A program made the position numbers and the translations under genes. From Lachnospiraceae bacterium C6A11 (GTDB lineage Bacteria; Bacillota; Clostridia; Lachnospirales; Lachnospiraceae), in contig JNKY01000017.1 in the NCBI GenBank assembly GCA_000702245.1, forward strand, positions 62,001-126,000: DNA of 64,000 bases. The letters run 5' to 3'. Shown here one piece after another: positions 8,072 through 17,546 of this stretch (its first letter is position 1; the number at the start of each line of letters is the position of its first letter). Below the pieces are notes generated by a model. The model saw nothing but the letters and a program-made list of their open reading frames with translations. It searched no databases and had not been told where the DNA came from.

Positions 8072-9307
8072 ATGTATAAAACATGCGTGATCGGTGCGGG
8101 AGCGGCAGGCCTCATAGCTGGGATTGAGGCCTCCTCCCACCGCAGCGATGTGATAATGATCGATAAGAATAAGAAAGCCGGAATGAAGCTATATGCAACT
8201 GGAAATGGAAGGTGTAACCTTGCCAATATGCATATGGCTTTTTCCTGTTACTATGGGAACGCTTTTGCAGCAGAAATTTTAGGCAAAAATCCAGCGGATA
8301 CAGTCATAGATTACATGAATAAGCTTGGTATAGACTGCTATCAGAAAAATGGATATGTCTATCCGAGGAGCAATCAGGCGTCTTCCGTTGTATGGGCGCT
8401 TTTGGACAGACTGAAGGAGAATGGTGTTAAGCTTAAGGTCGGCACCGAAGTCTCACGGATAGCAAAAAAGAACGGGTACTATGCAGTTTATGACAGGGAC
8501 GGAATCGAAATCTGTACAGCTGAAAATATTATCCTTGCAACCGGTGGCTATTCTGCACCAAAGCTTGGAGCTGCATCAGAGCCTGTAAGCTGCAGCATCT
8601 ATGATGGACTTGGTATAAAATACACCGAGGCTTCTCCGGCGCTTTGCCCTATGATCTGTGATCCTGCTTCAGGTGAGGCGGCTGATATGACAGAAATATC
8701 GGGAATACGTTCGAACGCGCAAGTGACGGTGAAGCTCGGGAGCGGGGAGGCTTATTCCGAAGAGGGAGAGGTTCAGTTTACAGACTACGGACTTTCGGGG
8801 ATAGTTGTATTTGACCTGTCATATTATGATGATATAAAAACAGTTAAGGTTGATACTCTTTACGAGGTTGATAAGGAGAGCTTTGTCGAGGCGTTTGACA
8901 ATGTGAAGAAGAGCTGCCCGGGACGTACAGTTCTGGGATTTCTGAACGGTTATATAAATGATAAGCTTGCTGGGTTCATACTTGGAAGGGTTATGGGTAT
9001 TGATGCAAAGATGAAGCTTGCAGAAACTACAGAAGGCTTTGCAGAGGAGCTTTATAAAGCTATCAGCAGTTTATCCTTTAGGTTTACAGCACGTTACGGC
9101 TATGAGCATTCGCAGGTCACAAAGGGTGGAATACTCTGCGATGAAATAGATCCACAAACGATGCAGATAAAGGATAAAAAGGGACTTTATGCAATCGGTG
9201 AAGCGGTTGATGTCTGTGGAAGGTGCGGCGGCTATAACCTGATGTGGGCGTTTTTATCTGGTATGCTTGCAGGAAGAACAGCATCACAGCAAGCAGATGA
9301 TAAATAA
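8072..9307 (+). CDS. HI0933-family NAD(P)/FAD-dependent oxidoreductase (BaiN-like)
   Basis: Flavoprotein of the HI0933/BaiN family; members include a reductase of bile-acid intermediates, but most have no known substrate. The N-terminal Rossmann motif GAGAAGLIAGIEAS (residues 8-21) binds FAD. The family motif YATGNGRCNLAN follows at about residues 41-52. ILATGGYSAPKLGA and the C-terminal GGYNLMWAFLSGMLAGR are also typical. The length of 411 residues is usual. It starts 3 bp after the lipoprotein gene and is followed by a second, unrelated FAD enzyme, so the pair may be co-transcribed. No substrate can be inferred. Confidence 0.85.
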   Translation: MYKTCVIGAGAAGLIAGIEASSHRSDVIMIDKNKKAGMKLYATGNGRCNLANMHMAFSCYYGNAFAAEILGKNPADTVIDYMNKLGIDCYQKNGYVYPRSNQASSVVWALLDRLKENGVKLKVGTEVSRIAKKNGYYAVYDRDGIEICTAENIILATGGYSAPKLGAASEPVSCSIYDGLGIKYTEASPALCPMICDPASGEAADMTEISGIRSNAQVTVKLGSGEAYSEEGEVQFTDYGLSGIVVFDLSYYDDIKTVKVDTLYEVDKESFVEAFDNVKKSCPGRTVLGFLNGYINDKLAGFILGRVMGIDAKMKLAETTEGFAEELYKAISSLSFRFTARYGYEHSQVTKGGILCDEIDPQTMQIKDKKGLYAIGEAVDVCGRCGGYNLMWAFLSGMLAGRTASQQADDK

Positions 9308-9371
9308 AGAATACAGTTGATGGATATTAGATTAGCAGTGGTTGCTATGTGGATTGGTTGATGATAAGAAA

Positions 9372-10976
9372 ATGGTCAGAATAGATAATATCAAGCTGCC
9401 GGTGGAACACACGGAGGCAGATCTTAAAAACAGAATAAATAAGCTTCTTAAGAGGGATGATTATAAGTTCGTGAGGATCGTCCGTCGTTCGCTTGACGCC
9501 AGAAAGAAAAGTGATATCCACTATAATTACTGTGTTCAGGTTGAACTTGGAAAAAATGAAGAGAAAACAGTGCGTTTTCTTAACAATAAAAATATTACGT
9601 TAACCGAAACGAAAAAATACAGTTTTCCATATAAATTTGAATGCCCGGACAGACCGATTATAATCGGTTCCGGGCCTGCAGGATATTTTGCTGCAACTGT
9701 ACTTGCAGATAACGGACTAAAGCCTATCGTTATCGAAAGAGGCAAGCCGGTTGAGGAAAGAAAGAAGGACGTTGATATCTTCTGGGAGACCGGTAAACTA
9801 AATGAGGAAAGCAATGTTTCCTTTGGTGAAGGCGGTGCAGGAACCTTTTCGGACGGCAAGCTTAACACCGGAAACAAAGATAAGGACGGTATTTTCGCAT
9901 ATATATTTGAGACCTTTCACCGCTTTGGGGCTGACGAGTCCGTAACCTACGAGGCAAAGCCACATATCGGTACGGATGTCCTTATGAACGTCATGAAAAA
10001 TATGAGAAATAATATCACCGATAAAGGCGGCGAGATACTTTTCAATTCAAAGCTGGTTGATATTATACTGCAGGACGATAACAGCTACATTCTTGAGATC
10101 GAAGGAGAAGATGGGGTATTTGAAATTAAGACAAATAACCTGATCCTTGCCATTGGACACAGTTCAAGAGACAGCTTTAAGATGCTTTACGAAAGAGGTT
10201 TTGCCATGGAACAGAAGCCCTTTGCGGTTGGACTTCGTATAGAGCATCCGAGAAAAATGATAGATGTTGACAGATACGGTGAGGCGCTTGCCGGCAAGCT
10301 GCCTGCGGCTGATTATAAGCTTACCTATCACGCAGAGAACGGCAGGGCAGTATTTTCCTTCTGTATGTGTCCCGGAGGCTATGTTGTGAATGCTTCAAGT
10401 GCTGAGGGACATATGGTGGTTAACGGAATGAGCTACAGCGGTCGTGATTCTGAAAATTCAAATGCAGCTATTGTCGTGAGCATCACTCCGGAGGACATAA
10501 AGGGTGATGAACCGCTGGATGCTGTAAGCTTTCAGGAGACGCTTGAGAAAGGTTTTTTTGAGGCCGGAAATGGGATGATACCGGTTCAGCGCTTCGGTGA
10601 TTTCGTTAAGGGCGAGAAGAGTACTGCTCTTGGCAGTGTAAAGCCTGTTACAAAAGGTAAAATATCCCTTTCAGAGCTTAAATCCTGTTTGCCAGAATAT
10701 GTGGCAGATGCTATAATTGAAGGGATAAGGTATTTTGGCACAAGGATCGAAGGATTCGACTCTGAAGATGCAGTTTTGTCCGGAATCGAATCGAGAACTT
10801 CATCGCCTGTGAGGATTGTCAGAGATGAAAATCTGATGGCTGTTGGATTCCCGGGAGTATTTCCATGTGGGGAAGGTGCGGGCTATGCGGGAGGCATAAC
10901 CTCTGCCGCTGCAGACGGAATCAGATGTGCCGAGAAACTTGCTGAGAGATTAATTGAAGCAAATAACAAAGATTGA
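9372..10976 (+). CDS. FAD-dependent dehydrogenase (COG2509 type)
   Basis: Uncharacterised FAD-binding protein of the COG2509 group, usually called a dehydrogenase. An N-terminal domain of about 90 residues precedes the FAD motif IIGSGPAGYFAA (about residues 96-107). Further motifs are NVSFGEGGAGTFSDGKLNT (about 147-165) and the C-terminal GVFPCGEGAGYAGGI. The ATG at 9372 gives the typical family start MVRIDNIKLP and 534 residues; an in-frame TTG at 9342 would add ten residues that do not look conserved. The ribosome site before the ATG is weak (GATAAGAAA). It lies directly after another FAD enzyme and before proB. Substrate unknown. Confidence 0.82.
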   Translation: MVRIDNIKLPVEHTEADLKNRINKLLKRDDYKFVRIVRRSLDARKKSDIHYNYCVQVELGKNEEKTVRFLNNKNITLTETKKYSFPYKFECPDRPIIIGSGPAGYFAATVLADNGLKPIVIERGKPVEERKKDVDIFWETGKLNEESNVSFGEGGAGTFSDGKLNTGNKDKDGIFAYIFETFHRFGADESVTYEAKPHIGTDVLMNVMKNMRNNITDKGGEILFNSKLVDIILQDDNSYILEIEGEDGVFEIKTNNLILAIGHSSRDSFKMLYERGFAMEQKPFAVGLRIEHPRKMIDVDRYGEALAGKLPAADYKLTYHAENGRAVFSFCMCPGGYVVNASSAEGHMVVNGMSYSGRDSENSNAAIVVSITPEDIKGDEPLDAVSFQETLEKGFFEAGNGMIPVQRFGDFVKGEKSTALGSVKPVTKGKISLSELKSCLPEYVADAIIEGIRYFGTRIEGFDSEDAVLSGIESRTSSPVRIVRDENLMAVGFPGVFPCGEGAGYAGGITSAAADGIRCAEKLAERLIEANNKD

Positions 10977-11036
10977 TCAATAATAAATGATTCTGCAAAA
11001 CATGTAGGATTAATAATATATTTCAGGAGAGAAACA

Positions 11037-11918
11037 ATGTTACAGGAAGAGATGACTGCAGAACAGCTCTGCAGATCGGAGTTAAAAAACAAGAGAAGGA
11101 TAGTCATCAAGATTGGTTCGTCATCACTTATACACAGTGAGACCGGCGGGATAGATTATATCAGACTCGAGAAGCTTGTCAGGATCATGAGTGATCTCAA
11201 GAACCGTGGCAAGGACGTCGTTCTGGTTTCATCCGGAGCGATAGGAGTCGGATACAAGAATCTCGGACTCCCCAAGAGACCCGAAAGTCTTGCAATGAAG
11301 CAGGCCTGTGCGGCAGTCGGTCAGGGACAGCTCATGATGATCTATCAGAAGCTCTTCCTTGAATATAATCATAAGGCAGCTCAGGTTCTTCTTACCTTCG
11401 ACGTTATCATCTCGGATGAAAGAAGAAAGAACGCAAGAAATACACTTAATGAGCTGCTCAGAATAGGTATCATCCCCGTTGTTAATGAGAATGATACGGT
11501 TGCTACAGAAGAGATCGAATTTGGCGACAACGATACACTTTCAGCTATAGTTGCAACGCTGATCGGTGCTGACCTGCTGATACTGCTTACGGATATCGAC
11601 GGTCTCTACACAGATGACCCGAAGAGTAATCCTGACGCCAAGAGACTTTCGGTGGTTACAAAAATTGATAATAAGCTTATCGGTATGGCCAAGGGCTCGG
11701 GCTCAAGCTTTGGCACAGGCGGTATGGCTACCAAGATAGCCGCTGCAAGAATTGCAACAGACACAAATACGGATATGGTAATCTGCGATTCGGAGGACCT
11801 CGATAATATCAATAAGGTTATCGAAGGCGAGGATGTTGGAACACTGTTCATCGCACATGAGCAGGAGGATTTCGACACGGCAGATTTCATAAAGAATAAA
11901 AAATACATGGAAATGTAA
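11037..11918 (+). CDS. proB: Glutamate 5-kinase
   Basis: Catalyses the ATP-dependent phosphorylation of glutamate, the first step of proline synthesis, in the cytoplasm. The amino-acid-kinase fold is clear from IKIGSSSLIHS, VVLVSSGAIGVG and the substrate motif NENDTVATEEIEFGDND. The protein has 293 residues and lacks the C-terminal PUA domain found in the enterobacterial enzyme, as is common in many Firmicutes. An AGGAG ribosome site precedes the ATG. It is the first gene of a proB / cyclo-ligase / proA set with gaps of 21 and 14 bp, so the proline genes form an operon. Confidence 0.95.
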   Translation: MLQEEMTAEQLCRSELKNKRRIVIKIGSSSLIHSETGGIDYIRLEKLVRIMSDLKNRGKDVVLVSSGAIGVGYKNLGLPKRPESLAMKQACAAVGQGQLMMIYQKLFLEYNHKAAQVLLTFDVIISDERRKNARNTLNELLRIGIIPVVNENDTVATEEIEFGDNDTLSAIVATLIGADLLILLTDIDGLYTDDPKSNPDAKRLSVVTKIDNKLIGMAKGSGSSFGTGGMATKIAAARIATDTNTDMVICDSEDLDNINKVIEGEDVGTLFIAHEQEDFDTADFIKNKKYMEM

Positions 11919-11939
11919 ATTTTCCGGTGGTGAGATATC

Positions 11940-12515
11940 ATGATAGCTAAAAAAGAAGCAAGAAAGCTTTGCAGCACGAGAAGAAAACAGCTTTCCACTG
12001 AGGATGTGGCTCTTCTTTCGGAGAGGATCATGAAGCGTATCAGCTGTCTTCAGGTTTATAAGGACTGCACAGACATACTTGCGTATTTCAGACTTGGTAA
12101 TGAGGTTGATCCCGAGAGCCTGTTTGAAGAAGCTGTGAGAAGCGGTAAGAATGTATTTCTCCCCAAGGTTAAGGGCGAAGAGATGGACTTCTTCCCATAC
12201 ACCGGCAGGGACAGCGTCAGTAAAGGTTATATGGGCATCATGGAGCCGGTTTCGGACGAGACCTTCACCTACGGGGCTGACAAGAAAATACTCATGATCA
12301 TGCCCGGAGTCGCTTTCGACAGAAAAGGCGGAAGGGTCGGCTACGGCGGCGGATATTATGACAGATATCTCGACAGATACAGGAATGAAAAGATAGTAAG
12401 GCTTGCCGCTGCATACGAGCTCCAGGTCTTGGATGAAGAGATCGAGCTTGATGAGTTTGATATCAAGGCGGACATAGTTGTTACGGAAGATAATATTTAT
12501 AATTTGTTGAAATAG
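11940..12515 (+). CDS. 5-formyltetrahydrofolate cyclo-ligase
   Basis: Converts 5-formyl-tetrahydrofolate to 5,10-methenyl-tetrahydrofolate with ATP, returning a storage folate to the one-carbon pool. The 191-residue protein has the family's hallmarks: the N-terminal KKEARKLCSTRRKQLS, the mid-protein PGVAFDRKGGRVGYGGGYYD substrate and ATP loop (about residues 121-140) and the closing YDRYLDRY. A GGTGAG ribosome site precedes the ATG. Its placement between proB and proA has no obvious metabolic logic, but the tight spacing means it is co-expressed with them. Confidence 0.93.
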   Translation: MIAKKEARKLCSTRRKQLSTEDVALLSERIMKRISCLQVYKDCTDILAYFRLGNEVDPESLFEEAVRSGKNVFLPKVKGEEMDFFPYTGRDSVSKGYMGIMEPVSDETFTYGADKKILMIMPGVAFDRKGGRVGYGGGYYDRYLDRYRNEKIVRLAAAYELQVLDEEIELDEFDIKADIVVTEDNIYNLLK

Positions 12516-12529
12516 AACGGAGGAAGGAT

Positions 12530-13777
12530 ATGTACGATATTAAGGCTGTTTGCGAGAAAGCTAAAAAGGCAAGCAGGATAATCGCAAGAACAGGAATCGA
12601 GGAAAAGAACAAGGCACTGCTGATGGTTGCTGATGCACTTTGTAGCAGGAAGAATGAGATAATCAAGGGAAATAAGATCGATGTTTCGAATGCAGAGGAC
12701 AACAATATGAGCCCTGCACTTATGGACAGACTTAAGCTTACAGATGAGAGGATCGAGGGTATCGCCGAGGGAGTCAGACAGGTTGCGGCTCTTGAGGATC
12801 CTGTAGGAGAGGTGCTTTCCATGAAGAAGCGTCCAAACGGACTTCTCGTTGGTCAGGTAAGAGTTCCTATGGGTGTTATCGGTATCATTTACGAGTCACG
12901 TCCAAACGTAACCATCGATACCTTTGCACTCTGCTTTAAGGCAGGAAACGCAGTTGTTCTGAGAGGCGGCAGTGATTGTATTCATTCTAATCTGGCACTT
13001 GTGAAGATTGTTAAGGATGCTCTTATTGAGGCGGGTATTGATCCGGATGTTATCAGTCTTGTTGAGGATACGGACAGAGAGATCGTAAATCAGATGATGA
13101 AGATGAATCAGTATCTCGATCTTCTGATCCCAAGAGGCGGCGCGGGCCTTATAAATAATGTTATTCAGAATGCAACAGTTCCTGTTATCCAGACAGGTAC
13201 AGGCAACTGCCACATTTATGTTGATAAATACGCTGATCTCGATATGGCAGTTAAGATCATCAGAAATGCCAAGCTTCAGAGACTGGGTGTCTGCAATGCG
13301 GCTGAATCGCTGGTTATCCACAGCGATGTTGCAGAGGATGTTATTCCTCTTATAGCTGCAGACCTTGCAAGCGACGGCTGCGAGATCAGAGGCGACGAGA
13401 GATCACAGTCAATCAGCAATATTATCGTACCTGCAAATGAAGAGGACTATGGTACAGAATATCTTGCCAAGATCATTTCAGCTAAGGTTGTTGACAGCCT
13501 TGACGAAGCGATAGAACACATCAACAAATACAGTACAGGCCATTCGGAAGCCATCATCACAGAGGACTACAACAGTTCACAGAGATTCTTAAACGAGGTT
13601 GATTCAGCCTGCGTATACGTGAACGCATCTACCAGATTCACTGACGGCTTTGAATTCGGCTTTGGCGCGGAGATAGGCATCTCCACACAGAAGCTTCATG
13701 CAAGAGGCCCTATGGGGCTTACGGCACTTACATCGACGAAGTATATTGTATACGGTAATGGTCAGATAAGATCCTGA
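12530..13777 (+). CDS. proA: Glutamate-5-semialdehyde dehydrogenase (gamma-glutamyl phosphate reductase)
   Basis: NADPH-dependent reduction of gamma-glutamyl phosphate to glutamate-5-semialdehyde, the second step of proline synthesis. The 415 residues have an aldehyde-dehydrogenase fold. The catalytic Cys is in GVCNAAESL (about residues 253-261); VLRGGSD and PVIQTGTGNCH are also conserved. The C-terminus has FGFGAEIGISTQKLHARGP, a clear ProA signature. A GGAGGA ribosome site lies 6 bp before the ATG. It completes the proB/proA pathway; proC is not in this window. Confidence 0.96.
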   Translation: MYDIKAVCEKAKKASRIIARTGIEEKNKALLMVADALCSRKNEIIKGNKIDVSNAEDNNMSPALMDRLKLTDERIEGIAEGVRQVAALEDPVGEVLSMKKRPNGLLVGQVRVPMGVIGIIYESRPNVTIDTFALCFKAGNAVVLRGGSDCIHSNLALVKIVKDALIEAGIDPDVISLVEDTDREIVNQMMKMNQYLDLLIPRGGAGLINNVIQNATVPVIQTGTGNCHIYVDKYADLDMAVKIIRNAKLQRLGVCNAAESLVIHSDVAEDVIPLIAADLASDGCEIRGDERSQSISNIIVPANEEDYGTEYLAKIISAKVVDSLDEAIEHINKYSTGHSEAIITEDYNSSQRFLNEVDSACVYVNASTRFTDGFEFGFGAEIGISTQKLHARGPMGLTALTSTKYIVYGNGQIRS

Positions 13778-13797
13778 CGGGGAAAGGATAGGTAAGT

Positions 13798-15366
13798 ATG
13801 AAAGGAAGGATTAGCATCAGAGGACTGTTCATAATGGCTGCCTTTGTATTTTGCCTGGTGACGCTTAATGGCATCGCAGGAGACGGCGTTATAGCCGCAG
13901 GCACCAAGAACGGTTTCTATCAGGAAGATGGTAAGTGGGTTTACTATCAGAACGGCAGTATTTCAAATAAGACCTGGGTTGTTAAGGGAACAGTTAACGG
14001 CGACACAGGCTGGTGGTATATTGTAAACGGTTCGGTAAAATTCACTGACACAGTAGCCAAGAATGAGAATGGCTGGTGGAAGATCAAAAACGGCAAGGTT
14101 GATTTCAATTTCAACGGTATAGGAGAGAACGAGAACGGCCTCTGGGTATGCAGTGGCGGTAAGGTTAATTTCAACTACAACGGTTTCTTCAAGGACAGCA
14201 CCGGATGGTTTCTGATCCAGGGCGGTAAGGTTCAGAAGAATGCCAAGGGCGTTTACAAGGGAACTGTTAACGGCGAAAATACTTGGTGGAATGTTGTTGA
14301 CGGCAAGGTTCTCTTCAAGGATACGATTGCTAAGAACCAGTACGGCTGGTGGAGGATCAAGAACGGTAAGGTTGACTTCAACTGCAACAGTATTGAGAAG
14401 AACGAATACGGCTGGTGGTATCTGAAGGGCGGCAAGGTTGACTTTAACTTTAAGGGTATCGCAAAGAACAGCAATGGCTGGTGGTATTGCTCAGGCGGTA
14501 AGGTAAGCTTTAACTACAATGGCTTTGCAGAAGGCACGGTTGACGGAGTTAAGGGAACTTATTATTTCGAAGGCTCAAAGCTCAGTACCAAGAGCTTTGT
14601 GGCAAAATATAACGATAAATGGATATTTGTAAATAAGGGACGTGTTGACACCTCTTATACAGGCTTCGGCCAGAATCAGTACGGTTGGTGGTATTTTGAA
14701 AACGGCGTTCTTGATTTCAGCAGAAAGGGCGTTTATAAGGGAACTGTTAACGGAAATACAGCCTGGTGGTACGTTGAAGGCGACAAGGTTATGTTCGACA
14801 AGACCACTATCGGTGCCAACTCAAACGGCGAGTGGTACTGCAAAAACGGTAAGGTTGATTTCAACTACAACGGAGACTTCAATTTCAACGGCGAGACCGT
14901 TAAGATTAAGGGCGGTAAGGTTGTAACAAGTGTTGATCAGCAGAGAATGCAGAACAAGGCTCAGGATTACAGCAGTGATACAGGCTACCTCATCCTTCTG
15001 GACAGAGATAAATCAAAGGTTATGGTTCTTGAGGGCTACTATGGTAACTGGAGCTGCAAATATTACTGGGACTGCAACTGCGGTTCACCGGAGCATTTCA
15101 CTCCAAGCGGAACCTTCAGAACGACCTCACTTCATATGCTTTATTTCGGACCGGACGATGAGTACAGATGCTGGTATGCAACTCAGTTCTACGGCGACGT
15201 TCTTTTCCATTCGGTATTATACCAGGGTGGCGAGGATGCACCGAATACCATCATCGACGGCAGACTCGGCGTCAATACATCAAAGGGATGCGTAAGACTT
15301 CAGATCGAGAATGCAAAGTGGATCTATTACAATATCCCAACAGGAACTAAGGTTGTTGTTTACTAA
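13798..15366 (+). CDS. Secreted L,D-transpeptidase with Trp-rich wall-binding-like repeats
   Basis: Probable extracellular enzyme that acts on peptidoglycan. Residues 1-34 are a signal peptide. Residues about 38-370 hold some dozen imperfect repeats of the form NGWWxxKNGKVDFNxNG, which resemble Gly/Trp-rich surface-binding repeats. The C-terminal YkuD domain (about 390-522) has the catalytic pair His471 (in LFHSVLY) and Cys498 (in SKGCVRL), so it should be active. An AGGATAGG ribosome site precedes the ATG. It begins 20 bp after proA and may ride on that transcript. YkuD domains form 3-3 cross-links or attach proteins to the wall; which one applies here is not clear. The partial peptidase at the window's right end has related repeats. 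Confidence 0.9.
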   Translation: MKGRISIRGLFIMAAFVFCLVTLNGIAGDGVIAAGTKNGFYQEDGKWVYYQNGSISNKTWVVKGTVNGDTGWWYIVNGSVKFTDTVAKNENGWWKIKNGKVDFNFNGIGENENGLWVCSGGKVNFNYNGFFKDSTGWFLIQGGKVQKNAKGVYKGTVNGENTWWNVVDGKVLFKDTIAKNQYGWWRIKNGKVDFNCNSIEKNEYGWWYLKGGKVDFNFKGIAKNSNGWWYCSGGKVSFNYNGFAEGTVDGVKGTYYFEGSKLSTKSFVAKYNDKWIFVNKGRVDTSYTGFGQNQYGWWYFENGVLDFSRKGVYKGTVNGNTAWWYVEGDKVMFDKTTIGANSNGEWYCKNGKVDFNYNGDFNFNGETVKIKGGKVVTSVDQQRMQNKAQDYSSDTGYLILLDRDKSKVMVLEGYYGNWSCKYYWDCNCGSPEHFTPSGTFRTTSLHMLYFGPDDEYRCWYATQFYGDVLFHSVLYQGGEDAPNTIIDGRLGVNTSKGCVRLQIENAKWIYYNIPTGTKVVVY

Positions 15367-15392
15367 AATAATATTTACATCAGGAGAATTTT

Positions 15393-16217
15393 ATGAACTT
15401 AAATGCGCAGAGCTTTACAGGCTCAAATACATATGTTGCTTCAGAGGAGCTTATGAAGGCAGTTGACGTGGCTGTTGCTCTTGAGAAGCCGCTTCTTATA
15501 AAGGGTGAACCGGGTACAGGAAAGACCATGCTTGCACAGGCTATCAGCGAGGCTATGGGCAAGAAGCTGATCATCTGGAATATCAAATCGACCACAAAAG
15601 CTCAGGAAGGTCTCTATGTTTATGATACTATCCAGAGACTTTATGACAGCCAGTTCGGTAATGAGGGCGTTGATAATATCGAGCAGTACATCAAGCTTGG
15701 TAAGCTTGGTGAAGCCTTCAGCGAGGAGGAGCAGTGCATACTCCTTATCGATGAGATAGATAAGGCTGATCTTGAGTTCCCTAACGACCTTCTCTGGGAG
15801 CTTGACAAGATGGAATTCTATATCCATGAGACCAAGAAGACTGTTAAGGCTAAGACAAGACCTATCGTTATCATCACTTCAAATGCAGAGAAGGAGCTTC
15901 CGGATGCCTTCCTCAGAAGATGTATATTCCATTACATCACCTTCCCTGATAAAGAGGAGATGGAAGAGATAGTTAAGGTGCATTTTAATGAGCTGGATGA
16001 AAATCTCCTGAAATATGCCATGAGTACCTTCTACTGGATCAGAAGCATCAAGGAGGTAAGAAAGAAGCCAAGTACTTCAGAGCTTATCGACTGGCTTCAG
16101 GCGCTTATGATCGGTGGTATCGAGCCTGAGACAATCAGACAGAAGCTTCCTTATCTCGGAGTTCTCGTTAAAAAGGATGAGGACTTCAATGTAGTTAACA
16201 AGAATAAAGTTATGTAA
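15393..16217 (+). CDS. MoxR-type AAA+ ATPase
   Basis: Cytoplasmic AAA+ ATPase of the MoxR group, which usually act as chaperones with a VWA-domain partner to activate or assemble other proteins. Walker A is GEPGTGKT (residues 38-45) and Walker B CILLIDEIDKA (about 115-125); the sensor region IVIITSNAEKELPDAFLRR contains the arginine finger. 274 residues is usual. An AGGAG ribosome site precedes the ATG. The next gene, 52 bp downstream, encodes the expected VWA partner. The client is unknown, but the gene before it is a secreted L,D-transpeptidase. Confidence 0.9.
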   Translation: MNLNAQSFTGSNTYVASEELMKAVDVAVALEKPLLIKGEPGTGKTMLAQAISEAMGKKLIIWNIKSTTKAQEGLYVYDTIQRLYDSQFGNEGVDNIEQYIKLGKLGEAFSEEEQCILLIDEIDKADLEFPNDLLWELDKMEFYIHETKKTVKAKTRPIVIITSNAEKELPDAFLRRCIFHYITFPDKEEMEEIVKVHFNELDENLLKYAMSTFYWIRSIKEVRKKPSTSELIDWLQALMIGGIEPETIRQKLPYLGVLVKKDEDFNVVNKNKVM

Positions 16218-16269
16218 ACTATGCGTATGTATTTACTTGAATTTGACATGATCACAGCGGGGTAGAATA

Positions 16270-17469
16270 GTGTTTTCTGATTTTTTATATGTCCTGAAGG
16301 ATAAAGGACTGAATGTTTCCATGACTGAGTGGGTAACCTTCATGGATGCGCTTGATCGGGATCTTGCCGAGTCGAGCCTTGACGTCCTGTATTATCTGGG
16401 AAGGATGATACTTGTTAAAACTGAATCTGATTTTGATAAATACGACCTCGCTTTTATGGAGTATTTTAAAAATATCAAGCATGATGACGAAGTGCCTGAA
16501 AATATCATGAAATTCCTTGATAAGAAGGGCATGAAGCCGGACGAGCAGAATATCGCCATGTACGGTTATGATCAGAAGCGTGATATGAACGAGACCAAGA
16601 GAATGTTCCGCGAGAGGATCTCCGAGCAGAATACCGAGCATAACGGCGGTAATTACTGGATAGGTACAAGCGGCGGTTCTGCATTCGGACATTCGGGCAG
16701 AAATAAGGGCGGTATCAGAGTCGGCGGAACCACCGGAATGCGTTCGGCTTTTGCGGTTAACGGCGAGAGAAAATACGTTGATTTTCGCCACGATAAGACT
16801 CTTGATATCAGGCAGTTCCAGGTTGCCTTCAGAAAGCTGAGACAGTATTCGTCAAGGCTTGATATACCTGAAACTGAGCTTGATCTGGACAAGACCATAG
16901 ATTCCACCTGCAATAACGGCGGTTATCTTAAGCTTGAATACCAGAAGCCAAGGAAAAATACAGTAAAGCTTCTTCTCCTGTTTGACTGCGGAGGAACCAT
17001 GTATCCTTTCATGGAGCTTTGCAATTCGCTTTTCCAGGCGGTTCATAAAGCAAATCATTTTAAAGAGGTTAAGACCTATTATTTCCATAACTGTATTTAC
17101 AGCAAGCTTTACAAGACGGCAGAATGTGAATACGGTGACTGGATAGACCTTGAAGAGGTTTTCAGAAAGACCGACAAGGATTATAAGGTTATTATTGTCG
17201 GCGACGCGCAGATGGCTCCTGAAGAGCTGTTTGACGTGAACGGTAACTACCGTGGACCGAATGACGGTAAGAGCGGCTACGACTGGAATGTGATGCTGAG
17301 CAAGAAATATAAGAAGATCATCTGGCTGAATCCAAGATATCATGCAGGCCTTTCTTCAAGGCTTACATGGATGGAGGCCGAGGATACGCTTGCACAGATA
17401 TATCATATGTATCCGCTGACGGTTGACGGACTTAAGGAAGGTATCAAAAAGCTTATGGCTCCGAGGTAA
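16270..17469 (+). CDS. VWA domain-containing CoxE-like protein
   Basis: Partner protein of the MoxR ATPase. The N-terminal half (about residues 1-220) has the CoxE/DUF58-like helical region. A VWA domain begins near residue 230 with LLLLFDCGGTMYPFM. Its metal site is the DxGGT variant common in CoxE-like proteins, not the classical DxSxS. The start is a GTG at 16270, preceded by a GCGGGG ribosome-like sequence; no ATG fits better. The gene order MoxR then VWA is the standard two-gene module. The client and pathway cannot be read from the sequence. Confidence 0.85.
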   Translation: MFSDFLYVLKDKGLNVSMTEWVTFMDALDRDLAESSLDVLYYLGRMILVKTESDFDKYDLAFMEYFKNIKHDDEVPENIMKFLDKKGMKPDEQNIAMYGYDQKRDMNETKRMFRERISEQNTEHNGGNYWIGTSGGSAFGHSGRNKGGIRVGGTTGMRSAFAVNGERKYVDFRHDKTLDIRQFQVAFRKLRQYSSRLDIPETELDLDKTIDSTCNNGGYLKLEYQKPRKNTVKLLLLFDCGGTMYPFMELCNSLFQAVHKANHFKEVKTYYFHNCIYSKLYKTAECEYGDWIDLEEVFRKTDKDYKVIIVGDAQMAPEELFDVNGNYRGPNDGKSGYDWNVMLSKKYKKIIWLNPRYHAGLSSRLTWMEAEDTLAQIYHMYPLTVDGLKEGIKKLMAPR

Positions 17470-17546
17470 GGTCTGTGTTGGTGTTTGGAGGTTTATCCGA
17501 ACCGATGAGACACAGATGTTTCGGGCTGTGATAGGGGGTGAATAGA

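Noticed and set aside
16240-16270. Promoter TTGACA/TAGAAT just before the VWA gene
   Set aside because: The spacing is only 14 bp and it would give almost no leader before the GTG start.
17472-17516. Leader hairpin before the patatin gene sharing a 12-mer with the rpsU leader
   Set aside because: The stem is interrupted, and a shared 12-mer is expected many times by chance in 64 kb.
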